NCBI GenBank assembly: GCA_035707105.1
Contig: DASSUI010000021.1
Location: 1 to 64,000 of the forward strand
Reading direction: 5' to 3'
Origin: JACDAN01 sp035707105
Lineage (GTDB): Bacteria > Actinomycetota > Thermoleophilia > Gaiellales > Gaiellaceae
DNA length: 64,000 nt
Under the pieces are notes generated by a model. It was given only the letters and a program-made list of their open reading frames with translations. It made no database searches and had not been told where the DNA came from. This document shows positions 33,826 to 41,587 of the stretch, one piece after another. Made by a program: the position numbers and the translations under genes. Each line of letters begins with the position of its first letter. Positions within the stretch are counted from its first letter, which is position 1.

Positions 33826-35503
33826 CTTCGACCGCCTCCTCCTGGCGCTCGCGCCGCACCGACGGCGCGAGCACCGCGAAGGCGACGAACGGGAAGAACC
33901 ACGGGATGTAGAGGAAGAACCAGTGCGTCAGCACGAGCTCGAAGCCGATCAGCAGCGCGGCGGTGAGAGCGGCGAGCTGCAGAGGCGACTTCCGGCGCGG
34001 GAAGAACGCGACGGCGACCGACCCGGCGAGGACGAGCGCGATCAGCGGCAGCTGGACGAGATGCAGGTCTGGGATGCCCGCGGCGTGGTACTGGCCCCAG
34101 CCCCAGATCGAGAACGGCGATTCCCGGCCGAGCTGCCAGCCCAACGTCCGGTCCCAGAACACGCGCGCCGCGTGGAGGACGTCGGGCTCGAGCAGCAGGA
34201 TCGAGAACGCGGCGGCGGTCGCGGCAGCGAACCCGGCGGCGAAGACTGCCACCGGGCGCGGCCGGCGGAGGCCGTCCGGGTACGACGCCCACAGCGGGAC
34301 GACGAGGAGCGGCCCGAACTTCGTCCACGCCGCGAGCGCGCTGAAGGCACCGCGGGCGAAGTTGGAGGACGCCAGCCAGAAGCCCCAGACGAGGAAGAGC
34401 GCCGGCAGCGCGTCGTTCGTGTTCGAACTGGAGACGTACTGCGTGAACGGGTAGGAGGCCCAGGCGAACGGGAGCACGGCCGCGAGGCGCGTCCCCCCGA
34501 AGCGTCGGCCGACGAGCGCGAGGCCGAGCATGACGAGCAGGTCCATTGCGATCGACGTGAAGTGGGCCGCCGGCAGCTCGTCCCACTTCCCGCTCCAACC
34601 GAGCAGGGCGTACCCCGGCAGGTAGGCGATGTACGCGACGGGCCCGTACGTGTCTCCGCGCTCGTTGGAGGACTCGCAGCGCCCGTTCGTCTGGATCCGG
34701 TCCCGCACCTCCCCCTCGGCGTCCGCCGGCCCGCAGTGCTTCAGGTTCCCCTGCGCGGGCATGTGGCCGTACGGCATCTCACCGTTCGCGATCCGGTGCG
34801 CGCCGATCACCCCGGCATAGCCGACGTCGATCACGTTCGAGTCCCGGTAGTTGATGCCGATCCGGAAGCCGGCGAGGAACACGGTCGCCGCGAGGAGCAC
34901 CCAGACCGGCCAGACGACAGAGCCCGGCCGGGCGGACCGCCGCGTCGTCCCGACCAGGACCATCCGCGCAAGCAGGTACACGAGCGGGGGGTAGACGAGC
35001 GCCATGCTCGCGAAGACGTTGCCGTCGTTGAAGAACCAGAGCGCGACGGAGAAGGACAGCAGCGCGACGAGATCGAGCGTCCGCAGCGTGAGCGGTCGCC
35101 GCCAGTCGACGAGGCCGAGCAGGAAGACGGCGCAGAACGCGAGCCAGACCTCGACGCGGTTGATCGACCGCTCGCCGAACGCCCGGTCGTGGCCGCGGGC
35201 CATCTTCCACGCGACCTGCGGGCCGGTCCACGCCTCGGTCACCCGTCCCGTCTCGGCATCCACCTTGCCGTTGGCGATCTCGCCCGCCTCCTTCCACCAG
35301 ACCTGGACCGTCCACTGCCCGGACTTCTCGTCCAGGTCCGCGTCTTGGACGCGGCCCTGCACCGGATAGCGGTCCAGCCAGTCCGCGACCTTCGGGTGGC
35401 GGAGGAAGGCCGCGGTCGCCTCGGCTTCGCTCAGCCCTGCGTCGGCCGCGACGGCGCCGGGGGCCACGAAGAGGGCGGCAAGGAGGACGACGACAAGGCG
35501 CAA
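33788..35503 (-). CDS. Exported-domain plus polytopic membrane protein, GT87/GT-C-like
   Basis: A 571-aa protein starting at TTG 35503 behind GGAGGGG. Residues 1-20 are a signal peptide (LVVVLLAALFVAPGAVAA). Residues about 25-100 form a PepSY-like domain, with WTVQVWWKEAGEIANGKV and VDAETGRVTEAWTG. About eleven transmembrane helices follow. The helical part has GT-C features: an acidic first loop (YRDSNVIDVGYAGVIGAH) and NGEMPYGHMP, echoing the neighbour's VPYRDF. It is probably a lipid-linked glycosyltransferase with an unusual extracytoplasmic sensor or anchor. The acceptor and donor are unknown. Confidence 0.72.
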   Translation of the reverse strand: MRLVVVLLAALFVAPGAVAADAGLSEAEATAAFLRHPKVADWLDRYPVQGRVQDADLDEKSGQWTVQVWWKEAGEIANGKVDAETGRVTEAWTGPQVAWKMARGHDRAFGERSINRVEVWLAFCAVFLLGLVDWRRPLTLRTLDLVALLSFSVALWFFNDGNVFASMALVYPPLVYLLARMVLVGTTRRSARPGSVVWPVWVLLAATVFLAGFRIGINYRDSNVIDVGYAGVIGAHRIANGEMPYGHMPAQGNLKHCGPADAEGEVRDRIQTNGRCESSNERGDTYGPVAYIAYLPGYALLGWSGKWDELPAAHFTSIAMDLLVMLGLALVGRRFGGTRLAAVLPFAWASYPFTQYVSSSNTNDALPALFLVWGFWLASSNFARGAFSALAAWTKFGPLLVVPLWASYPDGLRRPRPVAVFAAGFAAATAAAFSILLLEPDVLHAARVFWDRTLGWQLGRESPFSIWGWGQYHAAGIPDLHLVQLPLIALVLAGSVAVAFFPRRKSPLQLAALTAALLIGFELVLTHWFFLYIPWFFPFVAFAVLAPSVRRERQEEAVEAGRPAPDPVAVG

Positions 35504-35520
35504 GGGCCCCTCCTCCGCAG

Positions 35521-35542
35521 CGAAAGCCCGTCAGGACTTTCG
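35521..35542 (-). repeat. 3'-end hairpin repeat, copy C
   Basis: On the plus strand CGAAAG-CC pairs with GG-(A)-CTTTCG around a CGTCA loop, with one bulged A. On the minus strand it reads TTTCG-CC-GAAAGTC and forms the last codons and stop of the GtrA gene. This is the same arrangement as copy B at the end of mqnC and similar to copy A. Confidence 0.45.
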
Positions 35543-35980
35543 GCGAAAGCTCCAGAGCTTGTTGCCCACGAAGTTGAGCGGCGTCACGAAGATGATCGCG
35601 ACGGCCTGGGCGGGGATCTTGTCGAGCCCCAGCGCGATCAGCGCCTCCAGGATCAGGAGATTCGCGCCGAGCGCGCACACCGCGACGACGAGGAAGCGGA
35701 TTCCCTGGTAGGCGACATGACCGCGCTGTCCGCGGAACGTCCAAAGCCGGTTCCACGTGTAGTTGTTCGTGACGGCGACGAGGAAGGAGACGGTCGCTGC
35801 GGCCAGGTGGTGCCAGTCGGCCCAAAGGACGAGCGCGGAGAAGACGGCGAGGTTGACCACGTACCCCGAGGCCCCGACCGTGCAGAACTTCGCGAGCTGG
35901 ACCCAGTTGTGCGGCCGGCGCAGCGCCGCACCGGTGCGTCCGCCGGTGGCGGCGAGCGTGGAAGAGAACAAGCGCGACAC
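35531..35980 (-). CDS. GtrA family membrane protein
   Basis: A 149-aa protein with four transmembrane helices. The GtrA/DPMS family takes part in moving lipid-linked sugars across the membrane. Diagnostic segments are the N-terminal QLAKFCTVGASGYVVNL, VTNNYTWNRLWTFR after helix 2, and the C-terminal TPLNFVGNKLWSFRRKS. The start is GTG at 35980. The gene lies upstream of two GT87-like proteins in the same orientation, which fits a polyprenyl-phosphate-sugar flipping role. Its last codons lie in hairpin repeat copy C. Confidence 0.9.
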   Translation of the reverse strand: MSRLFSSTLAATGGRTGAALRRPHNWVQLAKFCTVGASGYVVNLAVFSALVLWADWHHLAAATVSFLVAVTNNYTWNRLWTFRGQRGHVAYQGIRFLVVAVCALGANLLILEALIALGLDKIPAQAVAIIFVTPLNFVGNKLWSFRRKS

Positions 35981-36023
35981 GGGACGGCGGCGAGGCTACC
36001 GAATGCGCCCGGCGCGAGCGTGG

Positions 36024-36308
36024 CTAGGCGGCCGACTCCCGTCGGCGCCGAAGCGAGAAGCCGCGGCTGCGATAGAACTCGAGCTCGTCGGTATCGAGCA
36101 GCGCGAACGGCGAGTCGACGACGACCTCCTCGCCGACCGGGGAGGCCGCGGCCGTCGGCAGGAACCTGTGCCGTCCGTCCTGGCAGTGGACCTCGAGGCC
36201 GATCGCCCGCTCCTCGGACGCGTCGAGGATCACGCCGACGACGTGACCGATGCGGACCCCGTGCAGGCTCACCGGCCGCTGCAGCAGCTCTTCCATCGCT
36301 ACCGACAT
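36024..36308 (-). CDS. Small PRC-barrel-like protein
   Basis: A 94-aa protein. LLQRPVSLHGVRIGHVVGVI followed by GLEVHCQDGRHRFLP resembles a PRC-barrel beta domain, found in ribosome-maturation factor RimM and in photosystem or sporulation accessory proteins. The identification is by pattern only. The tail FYRSRGFSLRRRRESAA is strongly basic. The start is ATG at 36308; a second ATG four codons later is possible. It follows acyP by 10 bases in the same orientation and may share its transcript. Confidence 0.55.
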   Translation of the reverse strand: MSVAMEELLQRPVSLHGVRIGHVVGVILDASEERAIGLEVHCQDGRHRFLPTAAASPVGEEVVVDSPFALLDTDELEFYRSRGFSLRRRRESAA

Positions 36309-36318
36309 ATTCCCCGCG

Positions 36319-36591
36319 TCAGGAGGCGGCGAACCCGCGCTCGTCCCGCGGCTCCTCCCACTCGACGTCGACCCGCTCGACCTCGGCCAGCGCCGGACCG
36401 CGGCGGCACCACTCCACCATCGACTCGACGCGTTCGCGGTCGCCCTCGAACGCCGCCTCGACCGTGCCGTCACGGTTGTTCCGGACCCAGCCGGCGAGGC
36501 CGAGCGAGCTGGCGCGGTCACGCGTCTCGGCGCGGAAGAAGACTCCCTGGACACGTCCGCTCACGACGACGCGGGCGCGCGCCGCGGTCAC
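36319..36591 (-). CDS. acyP: Acylphosphatase
   Basis: A 90-aa enzyme hydrolysing carboxyl-phosphate bonds. It has the standard fold signature VSGRVQGVFFRAETRD, with the catalytic Arg in the loop, and GWVRNNRDGTVEAAFEGD, with the catalytic Asn. Length is typical. The GTG start overlaps the pcm stop by 4 bp, so the two are co-translated. The physiological substrate is unknown, as for most acylphosphatases. Confidence 0.93.
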   Translation of the reverse strand: MTAARARVVVSGRVQGVFFRAETRDRASSLGLAGWVRNNRDGTVEAAFEGDRERVESMVEWCRRGPALAEVERVDVEWEEPRDERGFAAS

Positions 36592-37235
36592 TTGTGGAAG
36601 CCCTCCTCACCGACGAGCGGGACGAACCGGCACGGCACCGAGCGGACGACCGCGGGGCCTTCCGGGCTCCGCACGATCACCTCGAGGCGCTGGCCGTGCC
36701 GCCGGCCGACCGGGACGACGAGCCGCCCGCCCGGCATCAGCTGCTCGTATAGCGCCTGGGGGAGTGCCGGCGCCGCTGCGGCGACCACGATCGCGTCGTA
36801 GGGCGCATGCTCCTCGAGCCCCCGCGAGCCGTCGCCGACGTGGACCTCCACGTTGCGGATGCCGGCCGCCTCGAGGTTCCGCCTCGCCTGCTCGGCGAGC
36901 TCCGTGATTCGTTCGATCGAGTGCACCTCGCGCGCGAGGTGGGCGAGCACGGCCGCCTGGTACCCCGAGCCGGTGCCGACGTCGAGGACGCGTTCGTCGC
37001 CGTCGAGGCCGGCCTCCTCGAGGATCCGGGCGACCATGTACGGCTGGGAGATCGTCTGGCCCTCGCCGATCGGCAGTGCGGCATCGTCGTAGGCGCGGCG
37101 CCCGAGGTCGGGCGGCACGAACAGCTCCCGCGGAACCTGCTGCATCGCGCGCAGCACGCGCGCGTCGACGATGTCGCGGCCGCGCAGCTGCTCCTCGACC
37201 ATGCGGCGACGACGGGCCTCAGGCGGCGCGGGCAT
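36588..37235 (-). CDS. pcm: Protein-L-isoaspartate O-methyltransferase
   Basis: A 215-aa SAM-dependent enzyme that repairs isoaspartyl residues in aged proteins. The N-terminal region has MVEEQLRGRDIVDARVLRAM and VPRELFVP. The substrate loop is AYDDAALPIGEGQTISQPYM, and motif I is VLDVGTGSGYQAAVLAHL. It begins within the 3' end of the upstream phosphodiesterase gene (17-bp overlap) and overlaps acyP by 4 bp. Full length for the family. Confidence 0.94.
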   Translation of the reverse strand: MPAPPEARRRRMVEEQLRGRDIVDARVLRAMQQVPRELFVPPDLGRRAYDDAALPIGEGQTISQPYMVARILEEAGLDGDERVLDVGTGSGYQAAVLAHLAREVHSIERITELAEQARRNLEAAGIRNVEVHVGDGSRGLEEHAPYDAIVVAAAAPALPQALYEQLMPGGRLVVPVGRRHGQRLEVIVRSPEGPAVVRSVPCRFVPLVGEEGFHK

Positions 37236-38499
37236 AGGCCGGAGCCTCGACCCCGAAGTGCTGCAGGACGAGCGGTGCGACCCCGGAGATGTCCGGCGGG
37301 GGCTCCCCCGTGCCGACCGCGAGCATCGGGACGAGGGAATCCCCGTCGAGGAGCGACCCGTGCGAGCCGCCGCCGACGTGATGGCGGCCTCCGAGGTCCG
37401 CGTACTCGACGCCCGGCGCGGCCGAGACGATCACCTCGCCGCTGTTCGGGTTCGCGAGCGCCCGGACGGCGCGGCCCTGCCAGCCGCCCGCCGACGGATC
37501 CAGGCGGAGCTCGCTCGCGTCGCGGACGGCGAAGCCGATGCCGTCCTCCCGGAACAGCGCGACGTCGACGCCGTCCGAGCGGGCGAGCCGCGTCGCGACC
37601 TCGCGCGGATCGGCCGTGTAGACCATCCCTGCCCGGTTCGACGCCGTGACGAGCGCCGCGGGGAGATCCCGCAGCTCGTCCTGCAGTCGCACCGCGCGCT
37701 CGACCGGCGTCTGTCCGTGGTCGGAGCACACGACGACCGCGTACCGCTCCAGGAACTCGTCCATGCCACCTGCCGCCTCGACGAGGGCGCCGACCGCCTG
37801 GTCGCTTCGCCCGAGCGCCTCCTGCGCGCCGGCCGGGCCGAGCGCGTGCGAGGCGTAGTCGTAGTCGGGCAGGTAGTAGAAGAGGAAGTCGAAGCCGTCG
37901 CGGGTGACGAGCCAGCGGCCGACCGCGGCGGCGTACGCGTCGATCGAGCCGCCGGAGCGGGTGCGAACGGCGAGCGGGGCACCGGTCACATCCGACTCGA
38001 AGAGGCTGAAGTAGAAGAACCGCCGCGGGCCCTCGACCGGTCGGACGAAGCCGGGGACGGTCGGCACGTGGCGCGTCCGCCCGCGGTAGCACGGCGTGTT
38101 GACCGCCGCCGCCGTAAGCCCTGCGTCCTCGAGCGACTCGAAGACCGTGACGGCGTCCCGCGAGAGGTGGCGCGCGTTCATCTCCACAATCGCGTCCCTG
38201 ATCGTCCGCCGCGTCCCGGCCGCGCGCATCGCGCCGAACGACGAGCCGTACTCGACGAGCCGTCCCTCGGCGCGGTGGTACCAGACGAGATGCGGGATCG
38301 CGTGGACGTCCGGGTGCGCGCCGGTCGCGAGCGTCGCCATGCACACCGGCGTCAGCGACGGGAAGGTGGACTGGGCCCGGCGGTAGCTCCCCGCCTCGTG
38401 CAGCGCCGCGAGCGTCGGCGTCGTCTTCCGCTCGACCGCGTCCTCGAAGACCTCCGGTGTGAGGCCGTCGATGACGACGAGGATCAGCGACCTAGTCAC
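37219..38499 (-). CDS. Type I phosphodiesterase/nucleotide pyrophosphatase (alkaline-phosphatase superfamily)
   Basis: A 426-aa hydrolase with the metal-binding and nucleophile arrangement of the superfamily. VVIDGLTPEVF supplies the first Asp, STFPSLTPVCMATL the nucleophilic Thr or Ser, YLPDYDYASHALG an Asp/His pair, VCSDHGQTPV the next Asp-His, and GGGSHGS the final His. No signal peptide is visible, so it is probably cytosolic. The natural substrate (nucleotide, phosphonate or glycerophosphodiester) cannot be read out. It heads the pcm-acyP run and begins 8 bp inside the end of a membrane-protein gene. Confidence 0.87.
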   Translation of the reverse strand: MTRSLILVVIDGLTPEVFEDAVERKTTPTLAALHEAGSYRRAQSTFPSLTPVCMATLATGAHPDVHAIPHLVWYHRAEGRLVEYGSSFGAMRAAGTRRTIRDAIVEMNARHLSRDAVTVFESLEDAGLTAAAVNTPCYRGRTRHVPTVPGFVRPVEGPRRFFYFSLFESDVTGAPLAVRTRSGGSIDAYAAAVGRWLVTRDGFDFLFYYLPDYDYASHALGPAGAQEALGRSDQAVGALVEAAGGMDEFLERYAVVVCSDHGQTPVERAVRLQDELRDLPAALVTASNRAGMVYTADPREVATRLARSDGVDVALFREDGIGFAVRDASELRLDPSAGGWQGRAVRALANPNSGEVIVSAAPGVEYADLGGRHHVGGGSHGSLLDGDSLVPMLAVGTGEPPPDISGVAPLVLQHFGVEAPAYARAA

Positions 38500-38911
38500 G
38501 CGCGAGGGTTCGGAGCCCCGCGTAGCGCTCCGGCTGCAGGCGCCGCATGCGGATGGCGAGCAGCGGCAGTGCGAGGGCCTCGATGTAGCCCATGAGCGGG
38601 ATGAGCGCCAGCGCGATCAGCGCGGCGCCTCCGCCCGCGACCAACAGTGCGGTCGCGGCGCGCATCCCGCCCCGCCTGAGCGCGCCGCGGACGAGCTCGG
38701 CCGTCGACACGGCGCCGAAGATCCCGCCGAGCGCCGCGGCGGCCGCCTCCGTCTCGTCGCCGAGCACGATCCCGGCCGCGAAACCGAGGGTCGCAGCGAG
38801 CCCGACGGCGACGAGCATGCCCGCGCGCGACGCGCCGAGCAGGCCCGCCAGCGCCGCGCCGATCCCGAGCCCGAGGCCGAGGTAGACGCCGATCCAGTAG
38901 ACGGCGGCCAT
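38492..38911 (-). CDS. Hypothetical four-helix membrane protein
   Basis: A 139-aa protein of unknown family. Hydrophobic segments at about 4-30, 30-52, 55-75 and 85-115 are rich in Ala and Gly; the loops contain GDETEAAAAALGG and LVRGALRRGGMR. It ends in a basic tail that runs 8 bp into the phosphodiesterase gene. The ATG at 38911 is the first gene after a 148-base gap and probably the start of a transcript including the phosphodiesterase, pcm and acyP genes. Confidence 0.65.
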   Translation of the reverse strand: MAAVYWIGVYLGLGLGIGAALAGLLGASRAGMLVAVGLAATLGFAAGIVLGDETEAAAAALGGIFGAVSTAELVRGALRRGGMRAATALLVAGGGAALIALALIPLMGYIEALALPLLAIRMRRLQPERYAGLRTLARD

Positions 38912-38970
38912 CAGGCGGCCAGTGTACGCGCGCAGGTTTCGGGCCCTCGGAAACGCGGGACGTAAGGGAA

Positions 38971-39007
38971 TGCGGGGCGGCTCCTAGCCGCAGGGAGCCG
39001 TTCCGCA
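38971..39007 (+). promoter_or_regulatory. Long interrupted hairpin upstream of the CHRD gene
   Basis: CGGCTCC (38978-38984) pairs with GGAGCCG (38994-39000) across a 9-base loop. An outer TGCGG/CCGCA stem (38971-38975 with 39003-39007) extends it. It lies in the divergent gap between the four-helix membrane gene and the CHRD gene, about 50 bases before the latter's start. It may be a 5'-leader structure or operator; no U-tract. Confidence 0.4.
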
Positions 39008-39059
39008 ATCTGTTCGGGCGCGCGGCCCGTATCTCCCCCTAACCGACCAAGGAGGGGAG

Positions 39060-39659
39060 ATGAGGAAGGTCGCAGCCCTCGCGTTCGTCGTAATCGGCGT
39101 CCTGGGGGCCGGCGCCGTGGCGACGGCGCACGACGACGACGGCAGCAGCCACAACGGCGCGAGGCTGAACGGCTACCAGGAGGTGACGTCGATCTCGACG
39201 ACCGGGTTCGGCAGCCTCCACATCAAGTTCAACAAGAACGACACCGCGGACTACGTCTTGAGCTACCGCGACATCGAGACGCCGGTCACGCAGTCGCACA
39301 TCCATTTCGCCCAGCGGGCCGCGAACGGGCCGATCCAGGTCTGGCTGTGCGACGGCGATCCCGCCGCAGCGCCCAACCCGCCGGGTCCGCCGGCGCAGAC
39401 GCCTCCGGTCTGCCCGCCGGCGACGGGCGGGACGGTCAGCGGCACCATCACCCCGAACGACATCATCCTCGGGAACCCCGATCGCGGGATCGAGGCCGGG
39501 AACTGGGCCGAGTTCAAGGCCGCCGTGCTGGTCGGACACGCGTACGCGAACGTCCACAGCACGAAGTTCCCCGGCGGTGAGATCCGCGGACAGATCAACG
39601 ACCGGGACCAGAAGGAGTACACCGGTCCGCCGCTCTTCGCGGAGCACGACGACGAGTAG
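39060..39659 (+). CDS. Secreted CHRD-domain protein
   Basis: A 199-aa protein with a signal peptide (VAALAFVVIGVLGAGAVATA) followed by a CHRD domain. RLNGYQEVTSISTTGFGSLH, QSHIHFAQRAANGPIQVWLC and HAYANVHSTKFPGGEIRGQI match the repeated chordin-type pattern with conserved HxH and P-GGEIRGQ. Function in bacteria is unknown. The start is ATG at 39060 behind a strong GGAGGGGAG site. Its TAG stop directly abuts the TAG of the convergent E2 gene, with no base between. Confidence 0.88.
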   Translation: MRKVAALAFVVIGVLGAGAVATAHDDDGSSHNGARLNGYQEVTSISTTGFGSLHIKFNKNDTADYVLSYRDIETPVTQSHIHFAQRAANGPIQVWLCDGDPAAAPNPPGPPAQTPPVCPPATGGTVSGTITPNDIILGNPDRGIEAGNWAEFKAAVLVGHAYANVHSTKFPGGEIRGQINDRDQKEYTGPPLFAEHDDE

Positions 39660-40742
39660 CTAAGTGGCGGCAGGTGCCTGCAGGCGGCGGAGGACGGCGA
39701 GCCCGAACTCCGCCGCCCTGGCACCGTCGACCACACGGTGGTCGAACGTGAGCGCCAGGTAGCCGACCGGCCGCACGACGATCTCGCCGTCCCGCACGAC
39801 CGGACGATCCGCGACCCGGCCGATGCTGAGGATCGCCACCTCCGGGTGGTTCACGATCGGCGTCTGGAAGAGGCCGGCCAGCTTGCCGGCGCTCGTCACC
39901 GTGAAGGTAGAGCCACGGAGCTCCTCCGGCTTGAGCGAGCCCGAGCGGGCCGCATCCGCCATGCGGCGCACCTCCGCGTCGAGCTCGTCGAGCGAGCGCG
40001 AGTCGGCGTCTCGCACGACCGGGACGACGAGGCCCTCGTCGGTCTGGACGGCGAACCCGAGGTCGTAGCGGTCGAGGTAGACGATCTCGTCGCCCTCCAG
40101 CCGCGCATTGAGCTCCGGGAACTCCTTCAGCGCCTCCGCGGACGCCTTCAGCACCGTCGACACGAGGAGCGTCAGGTCGACGTCGCCGAAATCGCATTCC
40201 TCGACCCACGTGACCGGCGCCACCTCCCGGTGCGCCCGCGCCATGTGCTCCGCGATCAGGCGGCGGACGCCGCGGAGCGGCACGCGCCGCCCTTCGCCGG
40301 GGCCGCCGGCCGCCCGACGGACGTCCTCCTCGGTCACACGTCCGCCCGGGCCGCCGGGCTCGACCTGCGCGAGGTCGACCCCGAGCTCCTGCGCGATCTT
40401 CCGCACGAGCGGGGTCGCGCGAACCTTCGTCGAGTCGGGCGCGGGCGCCTGCTGCTGCGGCGCCGGCTCCGCGCGGGGCTGCTCCTCGTCGACGGCCGGT
40501 GCCACCCCGTCGCCGATCACGACGAGGACGGTGCCGACCGGGACAACCTTTCCCTCCTCGACGAGGATGCTGGCGACCTTGCCGGCGGCCGGCGAGGGGA
40601 TCTCGACCGTGGTCTTGTCCGTCTGCACCTCGACGAGGGGATCGTCCTCTGCGATCTCCTGGCCCTCCTGGACGAGCCAGCGCGCGATCTCCCCCTCGGT
40701 CAGGCCCTCGCCGAGGTCCGGCAGCTTGAACTCGTACGCCAT
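39660..40742 (-). CDS. 2-oxoacid dehydrogenase E2, dihydrolipoamide acyltransferase
   Basis: A 360-aa E2 core enzyme transferring acyl groups from E1 to CoA. The lipoyl domain (residues 1-78) has the lipoylated lysine in VQTDKTTVEI. A proline- and glutamine-rich linker follows, then the peripheral-subunit binding domain (RATPLVRKIAQELGVDL, about 107-145). The catalytic domain ends in the active-site motif LTFDHRVVDGA. One lipoyl domain and the overall pattern fit branched-chain or acetoin/pyruvate complexes. E1 genes are 2.2 kb upstream in the same array, with four other genes between. No E3 is nearby. Confidence 0.92.
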   Translation of the reverse strand: MAYEFKLPDLGEGLTEGEIARWLVQEGQEIAEDDPLVEVQTDKTTVEIPSPAAGKVASILVEEGKVVPVGTVLVVIGDGVAPAVDEEQPRAEPAPQQQAPAPDSTKVRATPLVRKIAQELGVDLAQVEPGGPGGRVTEEDVRRAAGGPGEGRRVPLRGVRRLIAEHMARAHREVAPVTWVEECDFGDVDLTLLVSTVLKASAEALKEFPELNARLEGDEIVYLDRYDLGFAVQTDEGLVVPVVRDADSRSLDELDAEVRRMADAARSGSLKPEELRGSTFTVTSAGKLAGLFQTPIVNHPEVAILSIGRVADRPVVRDGEIVVRPVGYLALTFDHRVVDGARAAEFGLAVLRRLQAPAAT

Positions 40743-40754
40743 GGCGCGCGAAAC

Positions 40755-41201
40755 CTACCGGGGCTTCGCCTGCTCCTCCATCTCGACGAACTCGACGTCG
40801 CCCCACCGCTCGAAGTGGCGAACATGCCTCCCCGTCTCGCGGAAGCCGGCGCGCTCGTACACGGTGATCGCGCGCTCGTTGAACGCGGCGACGTTCAGGA
40901 TCATCCGGGCCGGCCGGAACCGCCGCCGGCCGAACGCGAGGCCGGCCCGGAAGAACTCGAGCCCGAGCCCGCGCCCCGTGAGCTCAGGCCGCAACCCGAG
41001 GCCGATCTCGAGCGCGTCGCCCTTCTCCTCGAAGTAGTAGAAACCGACGAGCCCGCCGTCCTCGCCCAGGGCCGCGTAGAACCGTTCCGGGTTCAGCACG
41101 GGATCGACGTCGCCGTCGTAGAAGTCGTACGGCGGCCCGTAGCGCCAGGCTTCCATCTCGGCGAACGTCTCGGCGGACGCGGGGCGGACCGTGAGCTTCA
41201 C
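40755..41201 (-). CDS. GNAT family N-acetyltransferase
   Basis: A 148-aa acetyltransferase, with acetyl-CoA loop LRPELTGRGLGLEFFRAGL (motif A) and ILNVAAFNERAITVYERAGF (motif B). This resembles RimJ/RimL or aminoglycoside-type GNATs; the acceptor is unknown. Start is GTG at 41201, overlapping the HIRAN gene stop by 4 bp. It lies 12 bases upstream of the E2 gene, so acetylation of a complex component is conceivable but unsupported. Confidence 0.85.
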   Translation of the reverse strand: MKLTVRPASAETFAEMEAWRYGPPYDFYDGDVDPVLNPERFYAALGEDGGLVGFYYFEEKGDALEIGLGLRPELTGRGLGLEFFRAGLAFGRRRFRPARMILNVAAFNERAITVYERAGFRETGRHVRHFERWGDVEFVEMEEQAKPR

Positions 41202-41587
41202 GCGCGCGGCGTCCCGATCCAGGCGTCGGCCGGCGCGATCAGCACCCGCAGGCCGCCCTCGACGCGCCACAGCGACACCGCCTGCTCGTCGCCGCGCAGC
41301 TCGGGCGCGACCTCACGCGGGACGTAGCCCGCCTGGAGCGTCCGCTCCTGGTTCCAGATCCCGACCGCGTTCGGGTCGTGCTCGTTCTCGGGCTCCGGCA
41401 CGAGCGCCAGGCGACGGCCGGGGTCGAACGACGGGTCCGGCAGCGACTCGGGCCGGAAGGACACGCCCGCGGCCGGCACGACCCGGATGCGCTCGTCCTC
41501 CCAGCGCACCGGCTCACCGGTCGCGGCATCGCGCATGTGATAGCCGGAAGCGCCCCGCTCGAGCCAGAGCCGCAGCCGCTCGGTCAC
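41198..41587 (-). CDS. HIRAN-domain protein
   Basis: A 129-aa protein in which residues about 45-110 form a HIRAN domain (GVSFRPESLPDPSFDPG, VPEPENEHDPNAVGIW, LQAGYVPREVAPEL). HIRAN domains recognise damaged or 3'-ended DNA and are often fused to helicases or found alone in bacteria. Nothing else is attached here. Start GTG at 41587 overlaps the formamidase stop, and the stop overlaps the GNAT start. Its place inside a metabolic operon is unexplained. Confidence 0.78.
   Translation of the reverse strand: MTERLRLWLERGASGYHMRDAATGEPVRWEDERIRVVPAAGVSFRPESLPDPSFDPGRRLALVPEPENEHDPNAVGIWNQERTLQAGYVPREVAPELRGDEQAVSLWRVEGGLRVLIAPADAWIGTPRA

Noticed and set aside
33923..36907. A plus-strand 994-codon frame across the GT87-like and GtrA genes
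   Set aside because: It crosses several real genes on the opposite strand and shows only biased composition.
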